This document shows positions 41,654 to 51,641 of a stretch of DNA of 64,000 bases, piece by piece. The notes beneath the pieces are model-generated. The model saw only the letters and a list, made by a program, of their open reading frames with translations. It was not told the DNA's origin and did not search any database. The position numbers and the translations under genes are program-made. The DNA comes from Sphingobium indicum B90A. GTDB lineage: Bacteria; Pseudomonadota; Alphaproteobacteria; Sphingomonadales; Sphingomonadaceae. Each line of letters starts with the position of its first letter. Position 1 is the stretch's first letter. The DNA lies in assembly GCF_000264945.2 (NCBI RefSeq), contig NZ_CP013070.1, positions 2,170,001 through 2,234,000 of the forward strand, read 5' to 3'.

Positions 41654-42155
41654 GAAGCCCTTCACCTTTTTCAGTTACTTTACCGCATGCATCCCCGCGT
41701 TCCTTGCGGCCTGGAAAACGAATCGCCTCCAAACGGCAAAGGCTCCGGCGGAAACCCGCCCGGAGCCGCAGGAGCACCGGCAATGTTCAGCTCTGATGCC
41801 CCAGGACCGGGATCGGCACGAACGAATCCGCTCCTTATCCGGTCTTTGAGCAGGCGCGCCTATAGCCATGCGGGGGGCGCGGGTCAAGAACGCCCGGCCT
41901 GCGTGGCGAAGAGGCGGATAAACGAGCCGTCCGTCCTGAGATGATGCACCGGGACTGTCGGGCCGCGCCAGGGAAGACAGGCCGAGAAAAATTTGCGGCA
42001 GGCCGGAACCGATTTGCATAGTTCCACGTTTCACCCCGTTCATCCTTCGACTCGTCACGACTCCCCGTCGCCGGATTCGCGCGACTCGATTCCATTTGTT
42101 AGCGCCCCGTTCACTAAAAACGCACGCGGGGTCGCAATTGTCGCAATGGAGCAAG
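41654..42155. other. Divergent spacer between rpsL and the M23 peptidase gene
   Basis: About 500 bp without a supported gene. It contains the candidate rpsL promoter (41859-41887), a leader hairpin (GGCTCC...GGAGCC, 41741-41767, 11 bp with one bulge) that could act as an attenuator, and presumably the promoter of the peptidase gene. Confidence 0.65.
41859..41887 (-). promoter_or_regulatory. Candidate sigma-70 promoter of the str operon
   Basis: On the minus strand TTGACC (41882-41887) and TATAGG (41859-41864) are 17 bp apart, about 205 bp before the rpsL start. Both boxes are good matches to the housekeeping consensus. Confidence 0.55.
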
Positions 42156-43346
42156 ATGGGGGCAGCCGCCCTCTGGGCCGGCATGACGGCCCGGTGTTCG
42201 AAGCTGTGCCCGGATCGGGAGATTTTCCTGCGCTCCGGCGGCCAGGTGAAGTTCATCCATATCTCGCGCAGGGCGCAGCTTGCCGCGGTCGGCCTGCTCT
42301 CTTCCGCCCTGGTCGGCGGGATTGGATTCGGCCTGTCCGTGGCCGCCAGCAGCGCTGAGATCGAGCAGGAGCGCGCCGCTCTCGCCGCCCGGGACAAGGC
42401 CATCTCCAGCAGCGCCAGCCAGGTCGCGCGCTATCGCAAGTCGGTCGACCAGCTCGCGCAGGAGCTGCAGGAGCGCCAGGACTTCATGGACGACCTTTAC
42501 CGCACGCATTTCGGCCAGGACGGCACGGCCCCCGCCGGCGATGTGGTCGGCAAGGTCGATGGCGGAACCAAGGGCGGCACGTCCAAGCTAGACACCAAGA
42601 TCAGCGTTGCGCCGGAAGCGGCGCCGCTGCTGCGGATCGACGCCCGGCAGCGCCGCTTCGCCGCCCTGCTGACCGGCGCCGTCCAGAAGCGCGCCGACAA
42701 GGCGGCCGCCGCGATCCGCAGCTTCGGCCTCAATCCCGACAGCCTCGCCCGCAGCGCCGCCCGCGCGCAAAACCGGGCGATGGGCGGCCCCTTCGTGCCT
42801 TGGGAAGGACAGGACGTCCTGCCGGGCGAGTTCGAAAAGCTCGCCAAGGCGCTGTCCCGCATGGAATTCCTGGAAGCGAGCCTGCTCGCCATCCCTTCCG
42901 GCAAGCCGACGGCGACGCCGATGATGAGCAGCAGCTATGGCTATCGCAGCGATCCGTTCAACGGCCATGCGGCCTTTCACGCGGGCCTGGATTTTCCGGG
43001 CAGCATGGGCCAGCCGATCCTGGCCGCCGCATCGGGCAAGGTCAGTTTCGTCGGCCAGCGCAGCGGCTATGGCAATGTGATCGAGGTCACGCATGGCAAC
43101 GGCATCCTGACCCGCTACGCCCATCTGTCCGGCTTCAGCGCGCGGGTCGGCCAACAGGTGGCGCGCGGCGACGCCATTGCGCGCATGGGATCGACCGGCC
43201 GCTCCACGGGGCCGCATCTTCATTTCGAGGTGCGGGTGAACGGCAATGCCATCAATCCCCGCCGCTTCCTGGAGGCGCGCAAGGATGTCCTCCAGATCCA
43301 GCAGATCGCGACGGCGCGTCTCGCCGATGTCGGCGACCGGGGATAG
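42156..43346 (+). CDS. M23 family metallopeptidase (LytM-type), membrane-anchored
   Basis: 396 residues from the chosen ATG; starts at 42096 or 42183 are also in frame. One N-terminal helix (AQLAAVGLLSSALVGGIGFG) is followed by a coiled-coil stretch (about residues 68-115, EIEQERAALAARDKAISSSA) and a C-terminal peptidase domain. Zinc ligands are in HAGLDFPG and GPHLHFEVR. Such proteins cut peptidoglycan cross-bridges or activate amidases at division. It converges on rpsI with a terminator between. Confidence 0.88.
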   Translation: MGAAALWAGMTARCSKLCPDREIFLRSGGQVKFIHISRRAQLAAVGLLSSALVGGIGFGLSVAASSAEIEQERAALAARDKAISSSASQVARYRKSVDQLAQELQERQDFMDDLYRTHFGQDGTAPAGDVVGKVDGGTKGGTSKLDTKISVAPEAAPLLRIDARQRRFAALLTGAVQKRADKAAAAIRSFGLNPDSLARSAARAQNRAMGGPFVPWEGQDVLPGEFEKLAKALSRMEFLEASLLAIPSGKPTATPMMSSSYGYRSDPFNGHAAFHAGLDFPGSMGQPILAAASGKVSFVGQRSGYGNVIEVTHGNGILTRYAHLSGFSARVGQQVARGDAIARMGSTGRSTGPHLHFEVRVNGNAINPRRFLEARKDVLQIQQIATARLADVGDRG

Positions 43347-43404
43347 AGATAACCGGGAGGGGATTGCCGTCTCCCTCGTCTCTTCGGTCGGCAATCTTTC
43401 TGCC

Positions 43405-43436
43405 CGAAAAAGAAAAGGGCCGGAAAACCGGCCCCT
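43405..43436 (-). terminator. Terminator between the M23 gene and rpsI
   Basis: Stem GGGCCGG (43417-43423) / CCGGCCC with an AAAA loop, flanked on the plus side by AAAAAGAAAA, which is a U-tract for minus-strand transcription. It should end the rplM-rpsI transcript and might weakly stop the convergent peptidase transcript. Confidence 0.8.
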
Positions 43437-43463
43437 TCCCTTGCATTCATATTGATCGAACGA

Positions 43464-43991
43464 TCAGCGCTTCGAGAACTGGAAGCTGCGGCGGGCCTTG
43501 GCCTTGCCGTATTTCTTGCGCTCGACGGCGCGGCTGTCGCGGGTCAGGAAGCCTTCGGCCTTGACGGCGCTGCGCAGCGCCGGCTCGTACTTGGCGAGCG
43601 CCTGGGCGATGCCGTGCTTGACCGCGCCGGCCTGGCCGGACAGGCCGCCGCCCTTGACGGTGGCGATCACGTCATACTGGCCTTCGCGCTCGGTGACGCC
43701 GAAGGGCTGGTTGATCACCAGGCGCAGGGTCGGGCGGGCGAAGTAGATTTCCTGGTCGCGGCCGTTGACCGTGATCTTGCCGGTGCCGGGCTTCACCCAG
43801 ACGCGGGCGACGGCATCCTTGCGGCGGCCGGTCGCATAGGCGCGGCCGAGGCTGTCGATTTCCTGGGCGCGCAGCGGAGCGGCGGGCTGAGCCGGCGCGA
43901 TCGGAGCGTCGGCGGCGGGCGCGGCGGCAGGAGCCGGCGCGTTGGCGGTCAGCGACGCGAGGTCGGACAGGGACTGGCGGTTATCGGACAT
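43464..43991 (-). CDS. rpsI: 30S ribosomal protein S9
   Basis: 175 residues. The canonical S9 core starts near residue 51 ([21 protein letters not shown]) and ends [16 protein letters not shown]. It is preceded by about 45 Ala/Pro-rich residues ([18 protein letters not shown]), an extension common in sphingomonads but absent in E. coli. The start overlaps the rplM stop by one base. Confidence 0.97.
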   Translation of the reverse strand: MSDNRQSLSDLASLTANAPAPAAAPAADAPIAPAQPAAPLRAQEIDSLGRAYATGRRKDAVARVWVKPGTGKITVNGRDQEIYFARPTLRLVINQPFGVTEREGQYDVIATVKGGGLSGQAGAVKHGIAQALAKYEPALRSAVKAEGFLTRDSRAVERKKYGKAKARRSFQFSKR

Positions 43992-44470
43992 TATGCACCC
44001 ACCTTGTTCTTGCGGTTGCGCGACGCGAAGTCGAGCACTTCGGGGTTCTGCGCGGCGTGCGGATGTTCGGCGCCGGCGAAGATGCGCAGGTTGCGCATCT
44101 GCTGGCGGCCCAGCGGGCCGCGGGGGATCATGCGCTCGACGGCCTTTTCCAGGACGCGCTCGGGGAAACGGCCTTCCAGAACCTTCTGGGGGGTGGTTTC
44201 CTTGATGCCGCCGGCATAGCCGGTGTGCTTGTAATAAACCTTGTCGGTCAGCTTGCGGCCGGTGAACTTCACCTTTTCCGCGTTGATGATGATGACATTG
44301 TCACCGCAATCGACATGGGGGGTGAAGCTCGGCTTGTGCTTGCCGCGCAGGATGTTCGCGACGGTCGAGGCGAGGCGGCCGACGACGAGGCCTTCCGCGT
44401 CGATCAGAACCCATTTCTTTTCGACCGTGGCCGGGGTTGCCGGCTTGGTGGTCTTCATCAGCGCCTTCAT
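43991..44470 (-). CDS. rplM: 50S ribosomal protein L13
   Basis: 159 residues from [21 protein letters not shown]5 is an alternative start. Core blocks [16 protein letters not shown] ([20 protein letters not shown]) and [20 protein letters not shown] are diagnostic. Paired with rpsI as in most bacteria. Confidence 0.97.
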   Translation of the reverse strand: MKALMKTTKPATPATVEKKWVLIDAEGLVVGRLASTVANILRGKHKPSFTPHVDCGDNVIIINAEKVKFTGRKLTDKVYYKHTGYAGGIKETTPQKVLEGRFPERVLEKAVERMIPRGPLGRQQMRNLRIFAGAEHPHAAQNPEVLDFASRNRKNKVGA

Positions 44471-44534
44471 GGTGCCAATACTCCAAGAATGAAACAGTGA
44501 ATTGAAGGCTGTTTCCAGCTTTCGAAGATGCGCG

Positions 44535-44563
44535 CTAATGACGGGTCGAAGGGCACAAGTCAA
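44535..44563 (-). promoter_or_regulatory. Candidate promoter of rplM-rpsI
   Basis: Minus-strand TTGACT (44558-44563) and CATTAG (44535-44540) with a 17-bp spacer, about 65 bp before the rplM start. The -35 is good and the -10 weak. Confidence 0.4.
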
Positions 44564-44618
44564 GCGATTCGGCGGCTTTGCTGACGGGTAAAATAATACC
44601 TGCGTGGCATGGCAACGC

Positions 44619-45665
44619 CTATCCCCGGCGTTCGCCCAGGGCGTGGGCGCCCCAGGCGGCCGATGCGACCACCAGCGCGCCGACCGCCTGGTGCAGCACC
44701 GCGAGAGGCAGCGCCATGCCGCTGACGACCGTGGCGATGCCGAGCGCGATCTGCGCGCCGACCGTCGCGTTGATCGCGATGGACGGACCGCGCTGCCCCG
44801 CCTGCCGGGCCATGCGCGCCAGCATGACCAGCAGGATCGCGACGACCCAGGCCCACCAGCGATGGATGAAATGGACCAGATAGGGATCGCTGGAGACGGT
44901 CGCCCAGAGCGAGCCGAGCCATTCGATCCCCCGCGGCACCAGATGGTCGTTCATCAGCGGCCAGGTGCTGGAGACATAGCCCGCGTCCAGCCCGGCGGTG
45001 AAGGCGCCGAACATCAGTTGCGCCAGCAGCGCCAGCAGCGCGACCACCGCGAAGGGATGGAGCATGGCGGGCTTGGCGAAGGGGGTCTTGGCGCGGGTCA
45101 GCAGGTCGAGCGCGGTCCAGATCAGCCCGCCCATGATGAACAGCGCCGTCAGCAGATGCACCGCCAGCCGGTAATGGCTGACGTCGGTGCGCACCGACAG
45201 GCCCGATTCCACCATCCACCAGCCGATGGCGCCTTGCAGTCCGCCGAGCGCCAGCAACGCGACGAGGCGCAGGCCATAGCCCTGGGGGATCGCCCTTTTC
45301 CACGCGAACCAGATCAACGGCAGCGCAAAGGCCAGGCCGATCAGCCGCCCCAGCAGCCGGTGCACCCATTCCCAGAAGAAGATGAACTGGAAGTCGCCCA
45401 GCGTCATGCCCTGCCGCAACTGCCGATATTCCGGGATCTTCTGATAATCGCGAAAGGCCTGCATCCATTGGTCGTGGGTCAGCGGCGGGATGGCGCCGGC
45501 GATCGGTTTCCACTGGGTGATCGACAAGCCGGATTCGGTCAGGCGGGTGATGCCGCCGACCACGACCATGCAGAAGACGAGGGCTGCGACCGTCAGCAGC
45601 CAGCGCGCGATCGGCGCGGGGCGTGGGACGGCGGTGGCGGGTCGGCTCAGGGTCGTCGCGGTCAT
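44619..45665 (-). CDS. ctaA: Heme A synthase (COX15/CtaA)
   Basis: 348 residues from [10 protein letters not shown]; a frame to 45758 is not supported. Eight helices are expected and traceable. It oxidises the C8 methyl of heme o to give heme a for the oxidase at 4.4-7.1 kb. Blocks [33 protein letters not shown] and [11 protein letters not shown] carry the heme-ligand histidines. Unlike ctaB it is not in the oxidase operon. Confidence 0.95.
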   Translation of the reverse strand: MTATTLSRPATAVPRPAPIARWLLTVAALVFCMVVVGGITRLTESGLSITQWKPIAGAIPPLTHDQWMQAFRDYQKIPEYRQLRQGMTLGDFQFIFFWEWVHRLLGRLIGLAFALPLIWFAWKRAIPQGYGLRLVALLALGGLQGAIGWWMVESGLSVRTDVSHYRLAVHLLTALFIMGGLIWTALDLLTRAKTPFAKPAMLHPFAVVALLALLAQLMFGAFTAGLDAGYVSSTWPLMNDHLVPRGIEWLGSLWATVSSDPYLVHFIHRWWAWVVAILLVMLARMARQAGQRGPSIAINATVGAQIALGIATVVSGMALPLAVLHQAVGALVVASAAWGAHALGERRG

Positions 45666-45784
45666 GGCGCCGATCCATGCGCGCTTGTTTCGCGCGTTGC
45701 AAGGATAACCCGGAACGATGGACAAAGGTCGTAACGCCTTCTGCATGAACGGATACAAAGCGTTGGACAGGCGTATCTGGCCCT

Positions 45785-47848
45785 ATGGACAGGCTGACCC
45801 AGGATAATCGATTGAGCGGCGCGCCGGGCATAGCGGAGATGATCGCCGCCCAGGGCGCATTGGGCGCGCTCACCGCCCGCATCGACGCGGGATCGCCGCT
45901 GGGGCCGGTGAACGGCTGGTCGCCCGCGCTGGTGTCGACCGTGCGGCTGATGCTGTCGTCGCAGGCGGAGATCGTGCTGTTCTGGGGCCCGGAACTCTGC
46001 GCGCTCTATAACGAAGCCTATGCGCCCACCATCGGAGACAAGCATCCCCGCGTGCTGGGCCGCCCGGCGCGGGAGGGGTGGACGGAATTGTGGGACGACC
46101 TGGAGCCGCTGCTGCGTTCCGTCATCGACCGGGGCCAGTCGGTGCATGCCAAGGACCGCCCCTTCTATATCGAGCGGGACGGCGGACAGGGCGAACAGGT
46201 GTTCTTCGACATCAACTATTCCCCGGTGTTCGAGGCGGACGGCTCCGTCGGCGGCGCGCTGTGCATCGTCAGCGAGACGACCAAGCGCGTGCTGGCCGAA
46301 AAGGAGATGCGGGCCGACCGCGCCCGGCTCTGGGCGCTGGCGCGCGACCCCTTCCTGGTCGCCGACCGGGACGGCACCTGGCTGGCGGCCAGTCCGGCCT
46401 GGACCGACATATTGGGATGGAGCGAGGCGGAACTGATCGGCCGCACGTCCGAATGGATGGAGCATCCCGACGACCTGGAGAAGACCAAGGGCGAGATCGC
46501 CGGGCTGGCGCGGGGCACGCCGACGGTGCGGTTCGAAAACCGATTCCGGGCGAAGGACGGCAGCTACCGCAATTTCAGTTGGACGGCCGTGCCGGAAAAC
46601 GACCTTATCTATTGCGTCGCCCGCGACGTGACCGAGCAGCGCGCCCATGCCAGGGCGCTGGCGGAGGCGGAAGAGGCGCTGCGGCAGGCGCAGAGGATGG
46701 AGACGCTGGGCCAGCTGACCGGCGGCGTGGCGCATGATTTCAACAATCTGCTCCAGATCGTCACCGGCAATCTGGAACTGCTGCAACGCGGCCTGCACGA
46801 GGACCAGGCGCGGCTGCGGCGCGCCGCCGACAACGCCATGGCGGGCGCGGAGCGGGCCGCTTTGCTGACGCAGCGCCTGCTCGCCTTTGCCAGGCGCCAG
46901 CCGCTGGCGCCCGAGCGGATTGACCCCAACCGGCTGGTGAGCGGCATGTCGGACATGCTCAACCGCACATTGGGCGAGACGATAGAGGTGGAGACGATCC
47001 AGAGCGCGCGCATCTGGCCGATCGAGATCGACGTCAACCAGATGGAGAATGCGCTGCTGAACCTGGCGGTGAATGCCCGCGACGCCATGCCGGACGGCGG
47101 CAAGCTGACCATAGAGGTCGCCAACACCCATATCGACGAGGATTATGCCACGCAGGAGGCGGAGGTTTCCCCCGGCCAATATGTGCTGATCAGCGTGTCC
47201 GACACCGGCGAGGGCATGGATGAGGAGGTGCTGAGCCACGCCATCGAACCCTTCTTCACCACCAAGGAGGTCGGACGGGGCACTGGCCTGGGCCTGTCGA
47301 TGGTCTATGGCTTCATCAAGCAGTCGGGCGGGCATATCCGCGTCTATTCCGAAAGCGGCCATGGCACGACGGTCAAGATCTACCTGCCCCGCTTCTACGG
47401 TCCCCTGCCCGACAATGACACGGGCACGGAGCATCGCACCCCGCCGATATGCGGCGGCGACGAGACGGTGCTGGTGTGCGAGGACGACGACAAGGTGCGC
47501 GCCTATACCGTCGACGTGCTGAAGGAACTGGGCTATCGGGTGATCGAGGCGAATGACGGCGCGGCGGCGCTGCGGGCGCTGGACGCGGCGGCGCAATCCA
47601 TCGACCTGCTGTTCACCGACGTCATCCTGCCCGGCGGCATGACCGGGGCTGACATCGCGCAACAGGCGCGGGCGCAGCAACCGGGGCTGAAGGTGCTGTT
47701 CGCCACCGGCTATGCGCGCAACGCCATCATCCATCACGGCCGTCTCGACCCGGGCGTGGAACTGCTGACCAAGCCCTTCACCTATGCGGAGCTGGCGACC
47801 AAGGTGCGCGACATGCTGGACCGGGACGAGGCGCGGCAGGTGGGGTGA
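45785..47848 (+). CDS. PAS-domain hybrid sensor histidine kinase with receiver
   Basis: 687 residues, no membrane helix, so cytosolic. The N-terminal sensor region has a PAS-like domain (about 30-165; EIVLFWGPELCALYNEAY), a second PAS (about 175-300; WTDILGWSEAELIGRT), then HisKA with H317 (GGVAHDFNNLLQIVTGNLELL), HATPase_c (GTGLGLSMVYGFIKQSGGH) and a receiver with D612 (LLFTDVILPG). The C-terminal half is a paralogue of the one at 13466-15337. It is divergent from ctaA. Signal unknown. Confidence 0.9.
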   Translation: MDRLTQDNRLSGAPGIAEMIAAQGALGALTARIDAGSPLGPVNGWSPALVSTVRLMLSSQAEIVLFWGPELCALYNEAYAPTIGDKHPRVLGRPAREGWTELWDDLEPLLRSVIDRGQSVHAKDRPFYIERDGGQGEQVFFDINYSPVFEADGSVGGALCIVSETTKRVLAEKEMRADRARLWALARDPFLVADRDGTWLAASPAWTDILGWSEAELIGRTSEWMEHPDDLEKTKGEIAGLARGTPTVRFENRFRAKDGSYRNFSWTAVPENDLIYCVARDVTEQRAHARALAEAEEALRQAQRMETLGQLTGGVAHDFNNLLQIVTGNLELLQRGLHEDQARLRRAADNAMAGAERAALLTQRLLAFARRQPLAPERIDPNRLVSGMSDMLNRTLGETIEVETIQSARIWPIEIDVNQMENALLNLAVNARDAMPDGGKLTIEVANTHIDEDYATQEAEVSPGQYVLISVSDTGEGMDEEVLSHAIEPFFTTKEVGRGTGLGLSMVYGFIKQSGGHIRVYSESGHGTTVKIYLPRFYGPLPDNDTGTEHRTPPICGGDETVLVCEDDDKVRAYTVDVLKELGYRVIEANDGAAALRALDAAAQSIDLLFTDVILPGGMTGADIAQQARAQQPGLKVLFATGYARNAIIHHGRLDPGVELLTKPFTYAELATKVRDMLDRDEARQVG

Positions 47849-48144
47849 CGCCCCTTAGAGGTCGCATTTTCCGAGCCGTCGACCGTGAACGGCCAACTTG
47901 AAAATGCTCAAAGCAGCGTGGACAAATTCAAGACTCGCCGGACTGAGTGATTTGGGTGGGGAGCGGACGTTCCCCCATTCGTCACCCCTCCCCCTATTCG
48001 TCACCCCGGACTTGATCCGGGGTCCCGCTGCCTTGGTCGAGGCGCTGTTTTACAAGAAAAGCGGGACCCCGGATCAAGTCCGGGGTGACGGAAACTAAAG
48101 ACCGCAACTGGCCATTCCCGACATTCCGAATTTGTCCACGCGGC
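47849..48144. other. Intergenic repeat region before dgoA
   Basis: 296 bp without a supported gene. A 14-bp inverted pair (47916-47929 and 48128-48141, GCGTGGACAAATTC) encloses a partial tandem of CCCATTCGTCACCCC and the second copy of the 30-bp-arm palindrome. Confidence 0.75.
48000..48089. repeat. Sphingomonad-type palindromic repeat, copy 2
   Basis: Perfect 30-bp arms (48000-48029 and 48060-48089) identical to those at 23901-23990, with a different 30-nt loop. The upstream flank TTCCCCCATTCGTCACCCC is also shared with copy 1. Confidence 0.9.
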
Positions 48145-48774
48145 CTAGGGCGTCCGTCGCCACGCGGCGACCAGTTCGGCCGCCCGGTCCCGGACCGTCG
48201 CCGCGCCGTCGCCGGGGCGGTAGAGCGCGCCGCCGACGCCGATCCCCTCGCAGCCGGCGGCCAGCCATTCCCCGATCGTGTCCGCGCCCGCGCCGCCGAC
48301 CGCCCAGACGCCCACATGTTTGGGCAGCACGTCCTTCAGCGCCTTCACATAAGCGGGGCCGAGACGGGCAGCGGGAAAGAGCTTGATCCGGCGCGCGCCC
48401 GCCTGGATCGCGGCGAAGGCTTCGCTGGGGGTCATGAAGCCGGGGAGCAGTTCCAGCCCGAGTTCGGCGCCCCTTGCGATCACCTGCATGTCGGTGTTGG
48501 GCGTCACCATGATCCGCCCGCCCGCGCCGTGCAGTTCCTCCACCGCCCGCACCGACAGCAGCGTGCCGCCGCCGATCAGCGCCCGGTCGCCATATTCGGC
48601 CTGCATCGCGGCGATGCTGGCGAGCGGATCAGGCGAGTTGAAGGGCACTTCGAGGATGCGGACGCCCGCATCGATCAGGGCTGCGCCGATCCCAAGCGCC
48701 TCCTGCGGCCGGATGCCGCGCAGGATCGCGCAGATGGGCGGCGCGCCTTGCGCCAGCAGGTCGTCGAGGGTCAT
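48145..48774 (-). CDS. dgoA: 2-dehydro-3-deoxy-6-phosphogalactonate aldolase
   Basis: 209 residues, KDPG/KDPGal aldolase family, splitting KDPGal to pyruvate and glyceraldehyde 3-phosphate. The catalytic glutamate lies in RILEVPFNSPDPL (the NSP-type sequence is seen in DgoA rather than Eda), the Schiff-base lysine in ARRIKLFPAARLGP, and IGGGTLL is the phosphate loop region. Its start overlaps the dgoK stop by 4 bp. Confidence 0.92.
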   Translation of the reverse strand: MTLDDLLAQGAPPICAILRGIRPQEALGIGAALIDAGVRILEVPFNSPDPLASIAAMQAEYGDRALIGGGTLLSVRAVEELHGAGGRIMVTPNTDMQVIARGAELGLELLPGFMTPSEAFAAIQAGARRIKLFPAARLGPAYVKALKDVLPKHVGVWAVGGAGADTIGEWLAAGCEGIGVGGALYRPGDGAATVRDRAAELVAAWRRTP

Positions 48775-49694
48775 GACGGGTCTCCGTGGGGATGGTGGGG
48801 GTGCCCAGAAAGGCCCAGCCCGGCCAGCGAGCAGGCGTCGCCGTCCAGCGCCTGGGCCGCCAGCCCCCGCCTGCCCAGCGCTTCGGCATAGAGCGTCGAG
48901 AGGCGGCCGTCGCCGATGAGCCATATGTCGTCCGCCTGTTCGAGCATGTCCGCGACCTCCGCGATCTCCGTCCCGATCAGCAGGCCGGACAGATAGCCCG
49001 CGGCCCACTCCGCCGGGCGCCCCGCCCGCAGCCGCATGGTCCGCGCCGCGAACAGGGAGGAGAGCGGGCGCCCCTCCTGCGCCCGCGCCAGCCCCTCTGC
49101 AAAGCCCTGCGCCTCCCGCGCAGGATCGGGCCGGTCGGCCTGCGCGCCCAGGGTGGAACGGTCCCGCAGCAGTGCGAAAAGCTCGCCCGTCGGCATGGTA
49201 CGGAAGGAGGAGACGCGGCCATCCTCCACCACCGCCCATTTATTGTGCGTGCCGGGCAGGACGATCAGGCGGCGGCCCTGCCCCAGCGCCGGATCGCGCG
49301 CCATGGCTCCGAATATCTGTGTTTCCTCTCCCCGCATCACATCGGGCGCGCCGTTCGCGCCGGTGCAGGCGAGGCCCGCCATGATCGCGACGGGCACGCC
49401 GCGCCAGGCGAACCGCGTCGCCGCCGCCCGCCAGGCGGCGACGTCGGCGGGGCAATCCGCATAGGGCGCCTCCACCCAGCCGTCGCGGGCGCCAGCCATG
49501 CCGCAAAGGCGGATCTGCGTCGGCGCGGCTTCCTCCAGCCAGGGGCCGATGGCGGCGGCGAAGGCCGCTTCCGCCTGCCCCGCCGCCGCGCCGATGCCGG
49601 GGCCGTCATGGCGCGCCGTCACGCGGCCCTGCTCCACGCGGAACAGCCTCAGGCGGCTGGTGCCCCAGTCGCCGACGACCTCATAGCGGCTCAT
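48771..49694 (-). CDS. dgoK: 2-dehydro-3-deoxygalactonokinase
   Basis: 307 residues from MSRYEVVGDWGTSRLRLF; ATGs up to 4 codons upstream are possible. It phosphorylates 2-keto-3-deoxygalactonate before DgoA cleaves it. GDWGTSRLRLF is the phosphate-1 motif of the ASKHA-like DgoK family, and LPGTHNKWAVVEDGRV is diagnostic. Coupled to dgoA by ATGA overlap. Transcribed divergently from the dehydratase operon. Confidence 0.93.
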   Translation of the reverse strand: MSRYEVVGDWGTSRLRLFRVEQGRVTARHDGPGIGAAAGQAEAAFAAAIGPWLEEAAPTQIRLCGMAGARDGWVEAPYADCPADVAAWRAAATRFAWRGVPVAIMAGLACTGANGAPDVMRGEETQIFGAMARDPALGQGRRLIVLPGTHNKWAVVEDGRVSSFRTMPTGELFALLRDRSTLGAQADRPDPAREAQGFAEGLARAQEGRPLSSLFAARTMRLRAGRPAEWAAGYLSGLLIGTEIAEVADMLEQADDIWLIGDGRLSTLYAEALGRRGLAAQALDGDACSLAGLGLSGHPHHPHGDPS

Positions 49695-49732
49695 CAAATT
49701 CATCACTTCGTCCGAAGCATCCTTGAAAATCT

Positions 49733-49752
49733 ATTTGTATGAGTATATCTGA
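49733..49752. promoter_or_regulatory. AT-rich candidate operator in the dgoK/dehydratase spacer
   Basis: In an otherwise GC-rich 122-bp divergent spacer, TTTGTATGAGTATATCTG forms a short AT-rich block with partly repeated GTAT units. It could hold a GntR/FadR-type operator or a -10 region; the match to any known operator is only suggestive. Confidence 0.25.
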
Positions 49753-49816
49753 GGGGCGAGCGGGTCAACTTGCCCCGGAATCCATCCACCATCTTCTTCG
49801 ACAGGTGCCTTTCCCA

Positions 49817-51619
49817 ATGAGCGATTCGTCCAAGCCCGCCGACAAACTGCGTAGCCGCGCCTGGTTCGACAACCCAGACAATATAGACATGACCGCGCTC
49901 TATCTGGAGCGTTATCTGAATTTCGGCCTGAGCCTGGAGGAACTGCGCAGCGGCAAGCCGATCATCGGCATCGCCCAGACGGGCAGCGACCTGTCGCCCT
50001 GCAACCGCCATCATATGGTGCTGGCGGAACGCGTGCGCGAGGGCATTCGGGAGATGGGCGGCATCGCGCTGGAATTTCCGGTCCACCCGATCCAGGAAAC
50101 CGGCAAGCGGCCGACGGCGGGGCTGGACCGCAACCTGGCCTATCTGGGGCTGGTCGAGGCGATCTACGGCTATCCGCTGGACGGGGTGGTGCTGACCACC
50201 GGCTGCGACAAGACGACGCCCGCGCTGCTGATGGCGGCGGCGACCGTGAACATCCCCGCCATCGCCCTGTCGGTGGGACCGATGCTGAACGGATGGTTCA
50301 AGGGCGAGCGGACGGGTTCGGGCACCATCGTCTGGCATGCGCGGCAATTGCTGGCGGCGGGCAAGATCGACGATGAGGGCTTCATCAAGCTGGTGGCGTC
50401 CTCCGCGCCGTCGACCGGCTATTGCAACACCATGGGCACGGCGACGACGATGAACTCGCTGGCCGAGGCGCTGGGCATGATGCTGCCGGGATCGGCGGCG
50501 ATCCCCGCGCCCTATCGCGACCGGCAGGAGGTCGCCTATCGGACCGGCAGGCGCATCGTCGAGATGGTGGCGGAGGACTTGAAGCCGTCCGACATATTGA
50601 CGCTGGACGCGTTCCACAACGCCATCGTGGTGAACTCCGCCATCGGCGGGTCGACCAATGCGCCGATCCACCTGGCGGCGATCGCGCGCCATGTGGGGGT
50701 GGAGCTGCCGCTCAAGGATTGGGAGACGGTGGGGCACAAAGTGCCGCTGCTGGTGAACCTCCAGCCCGCCGGCGAATATCTGGGCGAGGATTATTATCGC
50801 GCCGGCGGCGTGCCGGCGGTGGTGGGCCAGCTTATCGAACAGGGCCTGATCCGCGAGGGCGCGATGACCGTCAACGGCAAGACCATGGGTCAGAATTGCC
50901 GGGGCGTGGAGATCGAGGATGAGAAGGTCATCCGTCCCTTCGCCCGGCCGCTGAAGGAGGATGCCGGGTTCCTGGTGCTGTCGGGCAATCTGTTCGACGC
51001 GGCGGTGATGAAGACCAGCGTGATTTCGGACGAGTTCCGGGAGCGCTATCTGTCCAATCCGGAAGATCCCAACGCCTTTGAAGGCCCGGCGGTCGTGTTC
51101 GACGGGCCGGAGGATTATCATGCGCGGATCGACGATCCGGCCGTCGGCATCACGCCCGATACGCTGCTGTTCATGCGCGGCGCCGGCCCGGTCGGCTATC
51201 CGGGCGCGGCGGAGGTGGTGAACATGCGGCCGCCCGCCTACCTCATCACCGAGGGCGTGTCCGCTCTGCCCTGCATCGGGGACGGGCGGCAGTCGGGGAC
51301 TTCGGGCAGTCCCTCCATCCTCAACGCCTCGCCCGAAGCGGCGGCCATGGGCGGCCTGGCGCTGCTGCGGACCGGCGACCGGGTGCGCATGGACCTGAAC
51401 AAGGGCACGGTGAACGTCCTCATTTCAAACGAGGAACTGGCCGGCCGCCGGGCGGCGCTGGAGGCGGAGGGGGGCTATAAATATCCCGCCTCGCAGACGC
51501 CGTGGCAAGAAATCCAGCGCTCCGTCGTCGGCCAGCTGAACACCGGCGCGATCCTGGAAGGGGCGGAGAAATATCAGCGCATCGCCCAGACCATGGGCCT
51601 GCCGCGCGACAATCATTAA
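49817..51619 (+). CDS. IlvD/Edd family sugar-acid dehydratase
   Basis: 600 residues from [20 protein letters not shown]. The family dehydrates sugar acids to 2-keto-3-deoxy acids using an iron-sulfur cluster and Mg2+. Cluster-type cysteines occur in [25 protein letters not shown] and GQNCRGVEI, and the length and [21 protein letters not shown] opening fit the pentonate/hexonate dehydratase branch (L-arabonate, D-galactonate or D-xylonate) rather than IlvD itself. Neighbours favour L-arabonate/D-galactonate. Substrate not provable from sequence. Confidence 0.88.
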   Translation: MSDSSKPADKLRSRAWFDNPDNIDMTALYLERYLNFGLSLEELRSGKPIIGIAQTGSDLSPCNRHHMVLAERVREGIREMGGIALEFPVHPIQETGKRPTAGLDRNLAYLGLVEAIYGYPLDGVVLTTGCDKTTPALLMAAATVNIPAIALSVGPMLNGWFKGERTGSGTIVWHARQLLAAGKIDDEGFIKLVASSAPSTGYCNTMGTATTMNSLAEALGMMLPGSAAIPAPYRDRQEVAYRTGRRIVEMVAEDLKPSDILTLDAFHNAIVVNSAIGGSTNAPIHLAAIARHVGVELPLKDWETVGHKVPLLVNLQPAGEYLGEDYYRAGGVPAVVGQLIEQGLIREGAMTVNGKTMGQNCRGVEIEDEKVIRPFARPLKEDAGFLVLSGNLFDAAVMKTSVISDEFRERYLSNPEDPNAFEGPAVVFDGPEDYHARIDDPAVGITPDTLLFMRGAGPVGYPGAAEVVNMRPPAYLITEGVSALPCIGDGRQSGTSGSPSILNASPEAAAMGGLALLRTGDRVRMDLNKGTVNVLISNEELAGRRAALEAEGGYKYPASQTPWQEIQRSVVGQLNTGAILEGAEKYQRIAQTMGLPRDNH

Positions 51620-51641
51620 TCCCATTTCGGAGTTTATCCCC

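Noticed and set aside
42096..42155. Longer N-terminus for the M23 peptidase
   Set aside because: The added residues are polar and unlike the family; the start remains uncertain, but a point closer to the membrane helix is more plausible.
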